DNA of 6,050 nucleotides from an uncultured Eubacteriales bacterium (lineage in GTDB: Bacteria > Bacillota > Clostridia > Christensenellales > Aristaeellaceae), in the NCBI GenBank assembly GCA_902782795.1, contig CACZOT010000138.1, positions 1 through 6,050 on the forward strand, written 5' to 3'. Positions within the stretch are counted from its first letter, which is position 1, and each line of letters starts with the position of its first letter. Below, one piece after another: positions 1-5,281 of the stretch. Both the position numbers and the translations under genes were made by a program. The notes under the pieces are model-generated. The model was not told the origin of the DNA. It searched no databases and saw only the letters and a program-made list of their open reading frames with translations.

Positions 1-413
1 CGCCCGGCCGGTACGATTTCTCCTTCTCCGGGCTCAAGACCGCGGTTGTGAACCTCACCCACACGCTCGAGCAGCAGGGGAAGACCTATGTCGCCGAGGA
101 TTTCGCCGCCTCCTTCCGCCGTGCCGTGGTGGAGCATCTCACCGAGAAGACCATGCGCGCCGCGCGTGATACCGGCGCGAAGACCGTCGCCCTCGCTGGC
201 GGCGTGGCGGCCAACCGCCTCCTGCGCCGCGAGCTCGAACGGCTGACCCGCGCGGCGGGCATGCGCTGCTTCATGCCGCCCATGGAGCTTTGCACCGACA
301 ACGCCGCCATGATCGGCAGCGCGGGGTTCTATCGCCTCATGAAGGGCGAGACGGCCGGGCTCGATCTCAACGCTCAGCCCTCGCTCAAGCTGCTCATGCA
401 GGAGGAGAGCTGA
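1..413 (+). CDS. tsaD: tRNA N6-threonylcarbamoyladenosine transferase TsaD, C-terminal part (5' end outside window)
   Basis: TsaD transfers the threonylcarbamoyl group from threonylcarbamoyl-AMP to A37 of ANN-decoding tRNAs, working with TsaB and TsaE in the cytoplasm. The reading frame is open from base 3, giving 136 visible residues of a family that is usually about 340 long, so roughly the last 40% is present. Family motifs are clear: RYDFSFSGLKTAV at the window edge, LAGGVAANRLLR in the middle, and CTDNAAMIG near the end. In the known family the aspartate of that last motif is a ligand of the active-site metal. The GTG at 48 is an internal valine codon, not a start, because the conserved SFSGLKTAV stretch lies upstream of it in the same frame. 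The stop TGA (411-413) is 4 nt before the acetyltransferase gene, whose ribosome-binding site lies inside tsaD, so the two are probably cotranscribed. Confidence 0.95.
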   Translation, partial: PGRYDFSFSGLKTAVVNLTHTLEQQGKTYVAEDFAASFRRAVVEHLTEKTMRAARDTGAKTVALAGGVAANRLLRRELERLTRAAGMRCFMPPMELCTDNAAMIGSAGFYRLMKGETAGLDLNAQPSLKLLMQEES

Positions 414-417
414 GGCT

Positions 418-876
418 ATGGTCCGTTTTTGCGAAGTGACCGAGGAGAACTGGCTCGAAGTCGCGAGCCTTTCCGTCGCGGAGGAGCAGAAGCGCTTCCT
501 CGCGCCAGCCGTGGGCATCCTCGCGCGGGGATACGTGTACCGGAATTGCAACGCGAAGGTCTACGTCATCGCGGACGGCGAGCGCCCCGTCGGGCTCGCT
601 CTCGTGCGGGATTTCACCGACGAGCCGCTGGGGTACGATCTGCAGCAGTTCATGATCGATCGCAGATGGCAGGGGCGCGGCTATGGGACCGCTGCCCTGC
701 GGCTCATCCTGGAGGAGCTCAAAAGAGATGGCCGCTTCGGCCAGGTCGAGGTGTGCGTCAAGCGGGACGACGCGGCCGCCATCCACCTGTACGAAAAGTT
801 CGGGTTTCGCGATTCCGGGTACGTCGACCCGGACGCGCCCGACGCGGTGAACATGATCCGCATATTGGGCGATTGA
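418..876 (+). CDS. GNAT family N-acetyltransferase, BltD/spermidine-acetylase-like
   Basis: This 152-residue protein has the length and layout of a single GNAT domain, which moves an acetyl group from acetyl-CoA to an amine. The acetyl-CoA-binding motif A is visible as RRWQGRGYGTAALR (about residues 82-95). It is followed by the C-terminal motif AAIHLYEKFGFRDSGY, typical of the fold. The N-terminal EVTEENWLEVASLSVAEEQ and the phrase FMIDRRWQGRGYG resemble BltD-type spermine/spermidine acetyltransferases, so a polyamine substrate is a reasonable but unproven guess. The start at 418 is supported by GGAGGAGAG at 401-409, inside the end of tsaD. The gene sits 4 nt after tsaD, probably in the same transcript; no functional link to t6A synthesis is known. 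Family assignment is firm, substrate is inferred. Confidence 0.9.
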   Translation: MVRFCEVTEENWLEVASLSVAEEQKRFLAPAVGILARGYVYRNCNAKVYVIADGERPVGLALVRDFTDEPLGYDLQQFMIDRRWQGRGYGTAALRLILEELKRDGRFGQVEVCVKRDDAAAIHLYEKFGFRDSGYVDPDAPDAVNMIRILGD

Positions 877-888
877 CGCCCCAGCCGC

Positions 889-1078
889 GGGCCCCTCCGG
901 CGCACCGCTCCGGACAGTCCCTTCGGGACGCCCGTCGCGACGCGCCTGTCCGCTCCTTCCGCAAAGCCTGCGGACGCAGAAGGGCCCCCTCCGGCGCACC
1001 TCGGCGGACGGCTCCCGCGGGGAGCCACCCGCCTCGACGCGCCGGACAGCTCCAATCGCGGCGCCGGAGCGAGCCGCC
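889..1078. repeat. Imperfect tandem repeat (two copies of about 95 bp), GC-rich and hairpin-forming
   Basis: Most of the 241-bp gap between the acetyltransferase and HD genes is two diverged tandem copies, about 889-981 and 982-1078. Both begin with GGGCCCC(C)TCCGGCGCACC (889-906 and 982-1000, differing by one C). Both then have a triloop hairpin at the same relative place: GTCCC-ttc-GGGAC at 917-929 and GGCTCCC-gcg-GGGAGCC at 1010-1026. Both then share CGACGCGCC (938-946 and 1035-1043) and a GCTCC. After that box, copy 1 has TGTCCG while copy 2 has its reverse complement CGGACA. Copy 1 also holds the inverted pair CGGACAG (911-917) and CTGTCCG (946-952), and GTCCGC (948-953) can pair with GCGGAC (970-975). 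The hairpins have different sequences but keep their position and shape, which suggests selected structure. It may be a REP/BIME-like dispersed element or a structured RNA; no protein is credible here. Confidence 0.6.
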
Positions 1079-1117
1079 GCCCGGTTTCGCTTCCATGAAA
1101 GAGAGGAGGAGATCCCC

Positions 1118-1720
1118 ATGGTCTATCCTACCCGAGAAGAGGCCCTCGCCCTGCTGGAATGGGCCCACGGGCTGAACCCCGGCCCCTGGCGCGAACACTC
1201 CCTGGGCGTGGCGCGCGCGGGCGAGAAGATCGCCGAGGCGCTCGGCCTCGACGCCGACCGCGCCTGGATCAACGGCTGTATGCACGATATCGGCCGCTTC
1301 GAAGGACCGCGCGGCATGCATCACGTCATCGCAGGGTACGATCTGTGCGTGGAGAAGGGCTGGGATGGCCCGGCCCGCGCCTGCATGGTCCATTCCTTCC
1401 CGAACAAGGATTTCGAGGGCTACACCGGCGCGCACGATGTCTCCGCCGAGGAGGAGGCCCGCATCCGCGCCTTTATCGCCGGGTGCGCGTTCGACGATTA
1501 CGACCGCCTCGTGCAGCTGGGCGACGCCATCTCCTGGGGCGACGGCGTCTGCCTGATGGAGAAGCGGCTCGTCAACGTGGTCATGCGCTATAACGACATG
1601 GGCCCGCGGACGCTCGACAAGTGGCGCGCGTGGTTCGCCATCAAGGAGGATTTCGAGCGCCGCATGGGCAGGAGCCTCTATTCGCTCTTTCCCGAAGCGG
1701 CTGAGAACACGCTGGGATAA
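1118..1720 (+). CDS. HD-domain phosphohydrolase of unknown substrate
   Basis: The 200-residue product is a single HD domain, a fold of metal-dependent phosphohydrolases that act on nucleotides or other phosphate esters. The metal-ligand pattern H...HD...D is visible: H27 in WREHSLGVARAGEKIAEALG, H56-D57 in CMHDIGRFEG, and D136 in VQLGDAIS. Further histidines at 68-69 and 92 (VHSFPNKD) lie where other HD enzymes place extra ligands. No signal peptide, membrane segment or second catalytic domain is seen, so it is a small cytosolic enzyme and not a GGDEF or RelA/SpoT fusion. The start at 1118 has a strong AGAGGAGGAG (1102-1111) in front of it. The gene is flanked by a structured repeat upstream and an intrinsic terminator immediately downstream, so it ends a transcription unit. 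It differs from YqeK, the other common small HD protein of this group. Substrate unknown. Confidence 0.85.
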   Translation: MVYPTREEALALLEWAHGLNPGPWREHSLGVARAGEKIAEALGLDADRAWINGCMHDIGRFEGPRGMHHVIAGYDLCVEKGWDGPARACMVHSFPNKDFEGYTGAHDVSAEEEARIRAFIAGCAFDDYDRLVQLGDAISWGDGVCLMEKRLVNVVMRYNDMGPRTLDKWRAWFAIKEDFERRMGRSLYSLFPEAAENTLG

Positions 1721-1756
1721 ACGGAGAGCGGCCTGCGAGCCGCTCTCCGTTTTTTT
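1721..1756 (+). terminator. Intrinsic (rho-independent) terminator after the HD gene
   Basis: A perfect 12-bp stem starts on the base after the HD-gene stop codon: ACGGAGAGCGGC (1721-1732), a six-base loop CTGCGA, and GCCGCTCTCCGT (1739-1750). It is followed by a run of seven T (1750-1756). The stem, short loop and T run make this a strong canonical terminator. It separates the left transcription unit from the intergenic region and the rhaB operon. Confidence 0.95.
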
Positions 1757-1760
1757 CTCC

Positions 1761-1792
1761 GAACCCGGTCGGATTGAGGAGAATCCGGTCGG
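1761..1792. repeat. Short direct repeat GAAyCCGGTCGG, 20-bp period
   Basis: GAACCCGGTCGG (1761-1772) recurs as GAATCCGGTCGG (1781-1792), with 11 of 12 bases the same and starts 20 bp apart. It lies between the terminator and the AT-rich tract. It could be a pair of protein-binding half sites about two helical turns apart, or chance in GC-rich DNA. No function is assigned. Confidence 0.35.
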
Positions 1793-1820
1793 GAAACGAG
1801 ACGCCGCTGCCGGTGGATAA

Positions 1821-1945
1821 CTGGAGTTTATGCATTTATACATTTTTCCGGGCGGGCAAAAGCGAACGTTCGGGAGGGACACTCGGAGAAATATTTCATG
1901 ATAAAGGCAAAAGTTTGTCGAAATTTTGCGGATTTATTACGAGCT
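1821..1945. other. AT-rich intergenic tract, candidate easily unwound element
   Basis: This stretch interrupts otherwise GC-rich DNA with two AT-rich blocks: 1821-1850 (20 of 30 bases A or T) and 1889-1940 (38 of 52). It holds the palindromes CGAACGTTCG (1863-1872) and GAAATATTTC (1888-1897), plus the inverted pair GCAAAA (1907-1912) and TTTTGC (1924-1929). No open reading frame with a ribosome-binding site or recognisable protein content was found. It sits about 65 bp from the first perfect DnaA box, the usual relation between an origin's unwinding element and its box array. That role is inferred from layout only; it could instead be a promoter or regulatory region. Confidence 0.45.
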
Positions 1946-2007
1946 GACGTGCGATCAGGTCTTGACTTCCGCTGTTCACGGGAGGCGGAGGAAAACAAAC
2001 CACTGCC

Positions 2008-2129
2008 TGTGGATAACCTGTCTGCATAGAGGCTTTCCACAGGAAAATCTGTGGATAACCGCCGCTTTTCCCGCAAATCCAGGCCGGAAACTGTGGAAAA
2101 GCATGTGGACAATGTGGATTATTTCCACA
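2008..2129. promoter_or_regulatory. DnaA-box cluster (origin-like or DnaA-regulatory)
   Basis: The bacterial DnaA box is TTATCCACA, relaxed TTWTNCACA. Two perfect copies are present on the minus strand (read as TGTGGATAA on +) at 2008-2016 and 2050-2058. A third, TGTGGAAAA at 2092-2100, fits the relaxed consensus fully. One-mismatch sites fill the rest: CTTTCCACA at 2033-2041 (+), TGTGGACAA at 2104-2112 (-), TGTGGATTA at 2113-2121 (-) and ATTTCCACA at 2121-2129 (+). An outlying GGTGGATAA is at 1812-1820. Seven sites in 122 bp of GC-rich DNA is far above chance, so DnaA binding is likely. Whether this is oriC, a titration site like those known elsewhere in Bacillota, or a DnaA-controlled promoter cannot be decided here. 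No dnaA, dnaN, rpmH or other usual origin neighbour is in the window. Confidence 0.75.
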
Positions 2130-2201
2130 GTGGATCGCGGCCCGAGGCGGCCTCCCGCTGCGGATCCCCAGGCGGCGCGGGAAAAAATCACGCGCATGGT
2201 C

Positions 2202-2230
2202 TTTCAGAAGCGCGCGAAACATGGTATGAT
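2202..2230 (+). promoter_or_regulatory. Probable sigma-A-type extended -10 promoter of the rhaB operon
   Basis: TATGAT (2225-2230) matches five of six bases of the -10 consensus TATAAT. It is preceded by TG at 2222-2223, giving the extended -10 form TGnTATGAT. At 17-bp spacing the -35 position reads TTTCAG (2202-2207), a poor match, which an extended -10 can compensate for. Transcription would begin near 2237, leaving a leader of about 43 nt before rhaB. The DnaA-box cluster ends about 70 bp upstream of the -35 position, so DnaA could affect this promoter. Confidence 0.6.
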
Positions 2231-2244
2231 ATGAATGATAGGCT

Positions 2245-2262
2245 CGCCTGGAGTTCCAGGCG
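2245..2262. promoter_or_regulatory. 18-bp perfect palindrome in the rhaB leader, candidate operator
   Basis: CGCCTGGA-GT-TCCAGGCG has two perfect 8-bp arms around a 2-bp centre. It lies just downstream of the predicted transcription start and its last base touches the Shine-Dalgarno sequence GGAGGGGAGG (2262-2271). Size and place fit a dimeric repressor operator, as used by LacI- or DeoR-type sugar regulators. In RNA the tight centre would need to open to about four bases, but a hairpin next to the ribosome-binding site could also affect translation. No regulator gene is in the window, so the partner is unknown. Confidence 0.5.
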
Positions 2263-2279
2263 GAGGGGAGGATGTCGCG

Positions 2280-3767
2280 ATGCATACGGCGCGCAACCTT
2301 TTGGGCTTTGATTTCGGTGCCTCCAGCGGCCGGGCCATGCTCGGCGCGTTCGACGGCGAGAGGCTCGCGCTCAAGGAGATCCACCGCTTTTCCAACGATC
2401 CGGTGCGCGTGGCCGGGCGGTTCGTCTGGGACGCGCCGCGCCTCCTCTTCGAGATGAAGCGGGGCCTCGCCGCCGCCGCGCGCGAGGGCGCGGCCGTGGA
2501 CGCGGTCGGCATCGACACCTGGGGCGTGGACTACGGCCTGCTCGACGGGGCGGGGCGGCTCATGGGCCTGCCCGTCCACTATCGCGACACGCGCACCGAG
2601 GGCATGATGGAGGAGGCCTTCCGCCTCGCGCCCAAGGAGGAGATCTTCCGCCGCACCGGCCTGGCCTTCAACAGCTTCAACACCCTCTACCAACTCCTGG
2701 CGGCTTCTCGCGAGGAGAAGGCCCTGCTGGAAGCGGCCCGCACGCTCCTGTTCATGCCGGACCTGCTGGGCTATTTCCTCACCGGCGAGAAGGCCACGGA
2801 GTACACCATCGCCTCCACGAGCCAGATGATCGACCCCGTGCGGCGCGATTGGGACCGGGAGCTCCTGGCCAAGCTCGGCATCCCCGCCCATTTCCTCACC
2901 GTCATCACGCCCGCTGGCGAGAGGCGGGGAGAGCTTCTTCCCGAGATCGCTGAGGAGACCGGTGTGGGCCGCGCGCCGCTGATCGCCGTGGCCTCCCATG
3001 ACACCGCCGCCGCCGTGGCCGCCGTGCCCGCGCGGGGAGAGGACTTCGCATACATCAGCTCCGGCACCTGGTCGCTGCTGGGCGCGGAGATCCGGACGCC
3101 CCTGTGCACGCCGGAGGTCATGGCCGCCAATTACACCAACGAGGGCGGCATCGACGGCACGGTGCGGCTGCTCAAGAACATCATGGGCCTGTGGATCATC
3201 CAGGAATGCAAGCGCGAATGGGACCGCGAGGGCGGCTCGGAATCCTTCGCCCAGCTGGCGGAGATGGCCGAAGGTGCCGCGCCCTTCCTCGCAGTGATCG
3301 ACGTGGACGACCCCGTCTTCCTCGCGCCGGGCGGCATGCCGGAGCGCATCCGCGCGTACTGCCGGCGCACGGGCCAGAAGGTCCCGGAGACGAAGGCGGA
3401 GATCAGCCGCGTGGTCTACGAAGGCCTGGCGCTCAAGTACCGCTGGGCGGTGGAGCAGATGGAGGAAAAGCTCCTGGGGCGGAAGATCGGCGTTTTGCAC
3501 ATCGTCGGCGGCGGCAGCAAGAACAGCCTGCTCAACCGCATGACGGCCCAGGCGATCGGACGGCCGGTCGTGGCCGGGCCCTCGGAGGGCACGGTGATCG
3601 GCAACCTGCTCGTGCAGGCTATGGCCTTGGGAGAGATCGGCGGCCTGGGCGAGCTGCGCGAGGTCGTGCGGCGTTCCTTCCCGGTGGAGGAAGTGCTCCC
3701 CGGCGCGAAGGACCAGGCCTGGGATGACGCTTACGGCCGGCTCCTCGGCCTCATGGAGGGACGATGA
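2280..3767 (+). CDS. rhaB: Rhamnulokinase (FGGY-family carbohydrate kinase)
   Basis: RhaB phosphorylates L-rhamnulose with ATP to L-rhamnulose 1-phosphate, the second step of rhamnose breakdown. The 495-residue length matches the family (about 480-490). Diagnostic motifs occur in order: the N-terminal phosphate-binding loop DFGASSGR (residues 11-18), IDTWGVDYGLL (from 78), HYRDTRTEGMM, FNTLYQLL, SHDTAAAVAAVP with likely catalytic base D241, YISSGTWSLLGAE (from 258), TNEGG...LKNIMGLW, and GGGSKNSLLNRM (from 410). GTWSLLG and KNIMGLW separate it from xylulokinase and glycerol kinase. An upstream in-frame ATG at 2235 is rejected as start because it falls at the predicted transcription start and lacks an SD. 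The ATG at 2280 has GGAGGGGAGG 8 nt ahead. It opens the operon and overlaps mrnC by ATGA. No rhaA, rhaD or transporter is nearby, so a role outside classical rhamnose catabolism is possible. Confidence 0.93.
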   Translation: MHTARNLLGFDFGASSGRAMLGAFDGERLALKEIHRFSNDPVRVAGRFVWDAPRLLFEMKRGLAAAAREGAAVDAVGIDTWGVDYGLLDGAGRLMGLPVHYRDTRTEGMMEEAFRLAPKEEIFRRTGLAFNSFNTLYQLLAASREEKALLEAARTLLFMPDLLGYFLTGEKATEYTIASTSQMIDPVRRDWDRELLAKLGIPAHFLTVITPAGERRGELLPEIAEETGVGRAPLIAVASHDTAAAVAAVPARGEDFAYISSGTWSLLGAEIRTPLCTPEVMAANYTNEGGIDGTVRLLKNIMGLWIIQECKREWDREGGSESFAQLAEMAEGAAPFLAVIDVDDPVFLAPGGMPERIRAYCRRTGQKVPETKAEISRVVYEGLALKYRWAVEQMEEKLLGRKIGVLHIVGGGSKNSLLNRMTAQAIGRPVVAGPSEGTVIGNLLVQAMALGEIGGLGELREVVRRSFPVEEVLPGAKDQAWDDAYGRLLGLMEGR

Positions 3768-4195
3768 GCGCCGGAAATTGGCTGGACGAGCCCGTGGAGC
3801 GCGTTCCCGGCTCTTTGGAGCTGGCGTTTCTGGGCGATACGGTGTATGATTACTTCGTGCGCCGGCACCTCCTCACCCGGGGCGGGCACATGAAGGAACT
3901 GCAGCGCGCGGCGGCCGAGCGGGTCTGCGCGCACGCCCAGTCCGAGGCGCTGGCGCGTCTGGAGGAGCTGCTCAGCGAGGAGGAACGGGCCGTGGTGCGC
4001 CGTGCCCGCAACGCCAAGCAGCACCCGCCGCACCGGGCCGATCCGGCCGAGTATCAGCGCGCCACGGGCCTGGAGGCGCTGCTGGGGTGGCTGTGCGTGC
4101 GCGGGGATATGGCCCGCGTATCCGAACTCATGCGCGCCGCGATCGCCTATCTGGACGCGGCGCTGGAACAGGAAAAACACATCAAGGGAGAATGA
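3764..4195 (+). CDS. mrnC: Mini-ribonuclease III (23S rRNA maturation)
   Basis: Mini-RNase III is an RNase III catalytic domain without the dsRNA-binding domain; in Bacillus it trims the ends of 23S rRNA from its double-stranded precursor stalk, helped by ribosomal protein L3. The 143-residue length matches the family. The first catalytic motif is LAFLGDTVYDYFVRRHLL with D25, followed by the conserved RRARNAK (about 79-85), and the second acidic motif TGLEALLGWL with E104. No dsRNA-binding domain follows. The start ATG overlaps the rhaB stop (ATGA at 3764-3767), indicating translational coupling. In most Bacillota the gene upstream is cysS; here it is a rhamnulokinase. The next gene, rlmB, begins 3 nt after the stop and acts on the same 23S rRNA. 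Confidence 0.94.
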   Translation: MSAGNWLDEPVERVPGSLELAFLGDTVYDYFVRRHLLTRGGHMKELQRAAAERVCAHAQSEALARLEELLSEEERAVVRRARNAKQHPPHRADPAEYQRATGLEALLGWLCVRGDMARVSELMRAAIAYLDAALEQEKHIKGE

Positions 4196-4198
4196 CCG

Positions 4199-5278
4199 AT
4201 GTCTGAATATCGCAACGGAAAAGGCGGCCGCAGGAACGGCGGCAGGAACAACTTCGGCGAGCGCGGCTTCGAGCGCAAGCCCTACGGCGGCTCCGGCGAG
4301 CGCAGGACCTTCGGCGAGCGCAAGGCCGGCAGGCCCACAGGAGACCGCCCCTACGAGAAGAAGCCCTACGGCGAACGCAAGGGCGGCTTCGAGCAAAAGC
4401 CCTTCGAGCGAAACGGCCGCCCTGAGCGGTTCGCGAGCCGCCCGGTCCGCATGCCCTCTCCGCGTTTGGGCGGAAGACCCGCGCCCATGCCCGCGGCGCG
4501 CCCGCCGCGTCCCGTCGAGCCCGCGCCGCATCCCTTCTATGGCGACGCCGAGCCGGAGAACATCCTCGCCGGACGCAACCCCATCCGAGAGGCCATCAAG
4601 GCGGGCCGTGCCATCGAACGGCTCCTGGTCGCCCGCGGCCTGACCGGCTCCGCGCTGGAGATCATCGCCCGCGCGCGGCAGGCGGGCATCGTCGTGCAGG
4701 AGGTGGAGCGCAGCCGCCTGGACGCCATCTACCCCAACCACCAGGGCATGCTGGCCTACGCCTCCGCGGCGGACTACCTGCCCTTCGAGGAGCTGCTGGA
4801 GATCCCCGCCGAGCGCGGCGAGGACGCCTTCTTCGTGGTGCTGGACGGCGTGACCGACCCCCACAACCTCGGCGCCATCCTGCGCACCGCGGCCTGCGCG
4901 GGCGCGCACGGCGTCATCGTGCCGGAGCGGCGCGCGGTGGGGCTGGTTCCCGCGGCGGTGAAGGCCGCGGCGGGCGCGCTGGAGCACATCGCCGTGAGCA
5001 AGGTCGGCAACCTGCGCCAGGCCCTGGAGACCATGAAGGAACGCGGCATCTGGCTGACGGCCGCCGCCTCCGACGGCGAGGACAGCGCCGAGGTTGATCT
5101 GACCGGGCCCATCGCTCTGGTCGTGGGCGCGGAGGGCGACGGAGTGAGCCCGCTCATCCGCTCCACGTGCGACCGCGTCGTGTCCCTGCCCATGTCCAAC
5201 GATATGGAATCCCTGAACGCCAGCGTGGCGGCGGGCATCCTCCTTTACGATATCCGCCGCGCCCGCGCGAGGGCGTAG
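4199..5278 (+). CDS. rlmB: 23S rRNA 2'-O-methyltransferase RlmB (SpoU/TrmH family) with long Arg/Gly-rich N-terminal tail
   Basis: This SPOUT enzyme uses S-adenosylmethionine to methylate a guanosine ribose in domain V of 23S rRNA (G2251 in E. coli). Residues 119-195 form the SpoU substrate-binding domain (ENILAGRNPIREAIKAG, YPNHQGMLAY). Residues 210-353 hold the knotted catalytic domain: motif 1 DPHNLGAILRT with N223 and R229, motif 2 LVVGAEGDGVS with E312, and motif 3 LPMSNDMESLNASVAAGI with N340. The enzyme is usually about 245 residues; this one is 359 because of a 118-residue tail. That tail is rich in R, G, K, E, P and aromatics, with E-x-K-P-[FY] at 25-29, 53-57 and 65-69, [FY]GER at 19-22, 38-41 and 57-60, and a proline-rich stretch at 81-113. 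It is probably disordered and RNA-binding. AAGGGAG (4184-4190) supports the start. Related TrmH-family specificities cannot be fully excluded. Confidence 0.93.
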   Translation: MSEYRNGKGGRRNGGRNNFGERGFERKPYGGSGERRTFGERKAGRPTGDRPYEKKPYGERKGGFEQKPFERNGRPERFASRPVRMPSPRLGGRPAPMPAARPPRPVEPAPHPFYGDAEPENILAGRNPIREAIKAGRAIERLLVARGLTGSALEIIARARQAGIVVQEVERSRLDAIYPNHQGMLAYASAADYLPFEELLEIPAERGEDAFFVVLDGVTDPHNLGAILRTAACAGAHGVIVPERRAVGLVPAAVKAAAGALEHIAVSKVGNLRQALETMKERGIWLTAAASDGEDSAEVDLTGPIALVVGAEGDGVSPLIRSTCDRVVSLPMSNDMESLNASVAAGILLYDIRRARARA

Positions 5279-5281
5279 GGC

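Noticed and set aside
394..1119. Minus-strand and alternative + strand open frames across the acetyltransferase and the GC-rich gap
   Set aside because: The frames are Arg/Ala/Pro-rich with no recognisable domain and are explained by the tandem GC-rich repeat and the GNAT gene.
1835..1843. TTTATACAT as a -10 promoter element in the AT-rich tract
   Set aside because: No acceptable -35 hexamer lies at 16-18 bp on either strand and no gene starts behind it.
1863..1872. CGAACGTTCG as a LexA (SOS) box
   Set aside because: The Bacillota SOS box is CGAAC-4 bases-GTTCG. Here the two half sites abut with no spacer, so it does not fit.
1926..2234. Possible 102-codon gene in the middle intergenic region
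   Set aside because: It has no ribosome-binding site, reads through the DnaA boxes (repeated LWIT-type phrases come from TGTGGATAAC), and has no family resemblance.
2235..2279. Upstream ATG as the rhaB start, adding 15 residues
   Set aside because: It coincides with the expected transcription start, has no Shine-Dalgarno sequence, and the extra residues are encoded by the leader palindrome and SD.
1896..3500. Minus-strand open frame of 534 codons opposite rhaB
   Set aside because: It is antisense to the well-supported rhamnulokinase and runs through the DnaA-box region; its composition is that of a GC-driven shadow.
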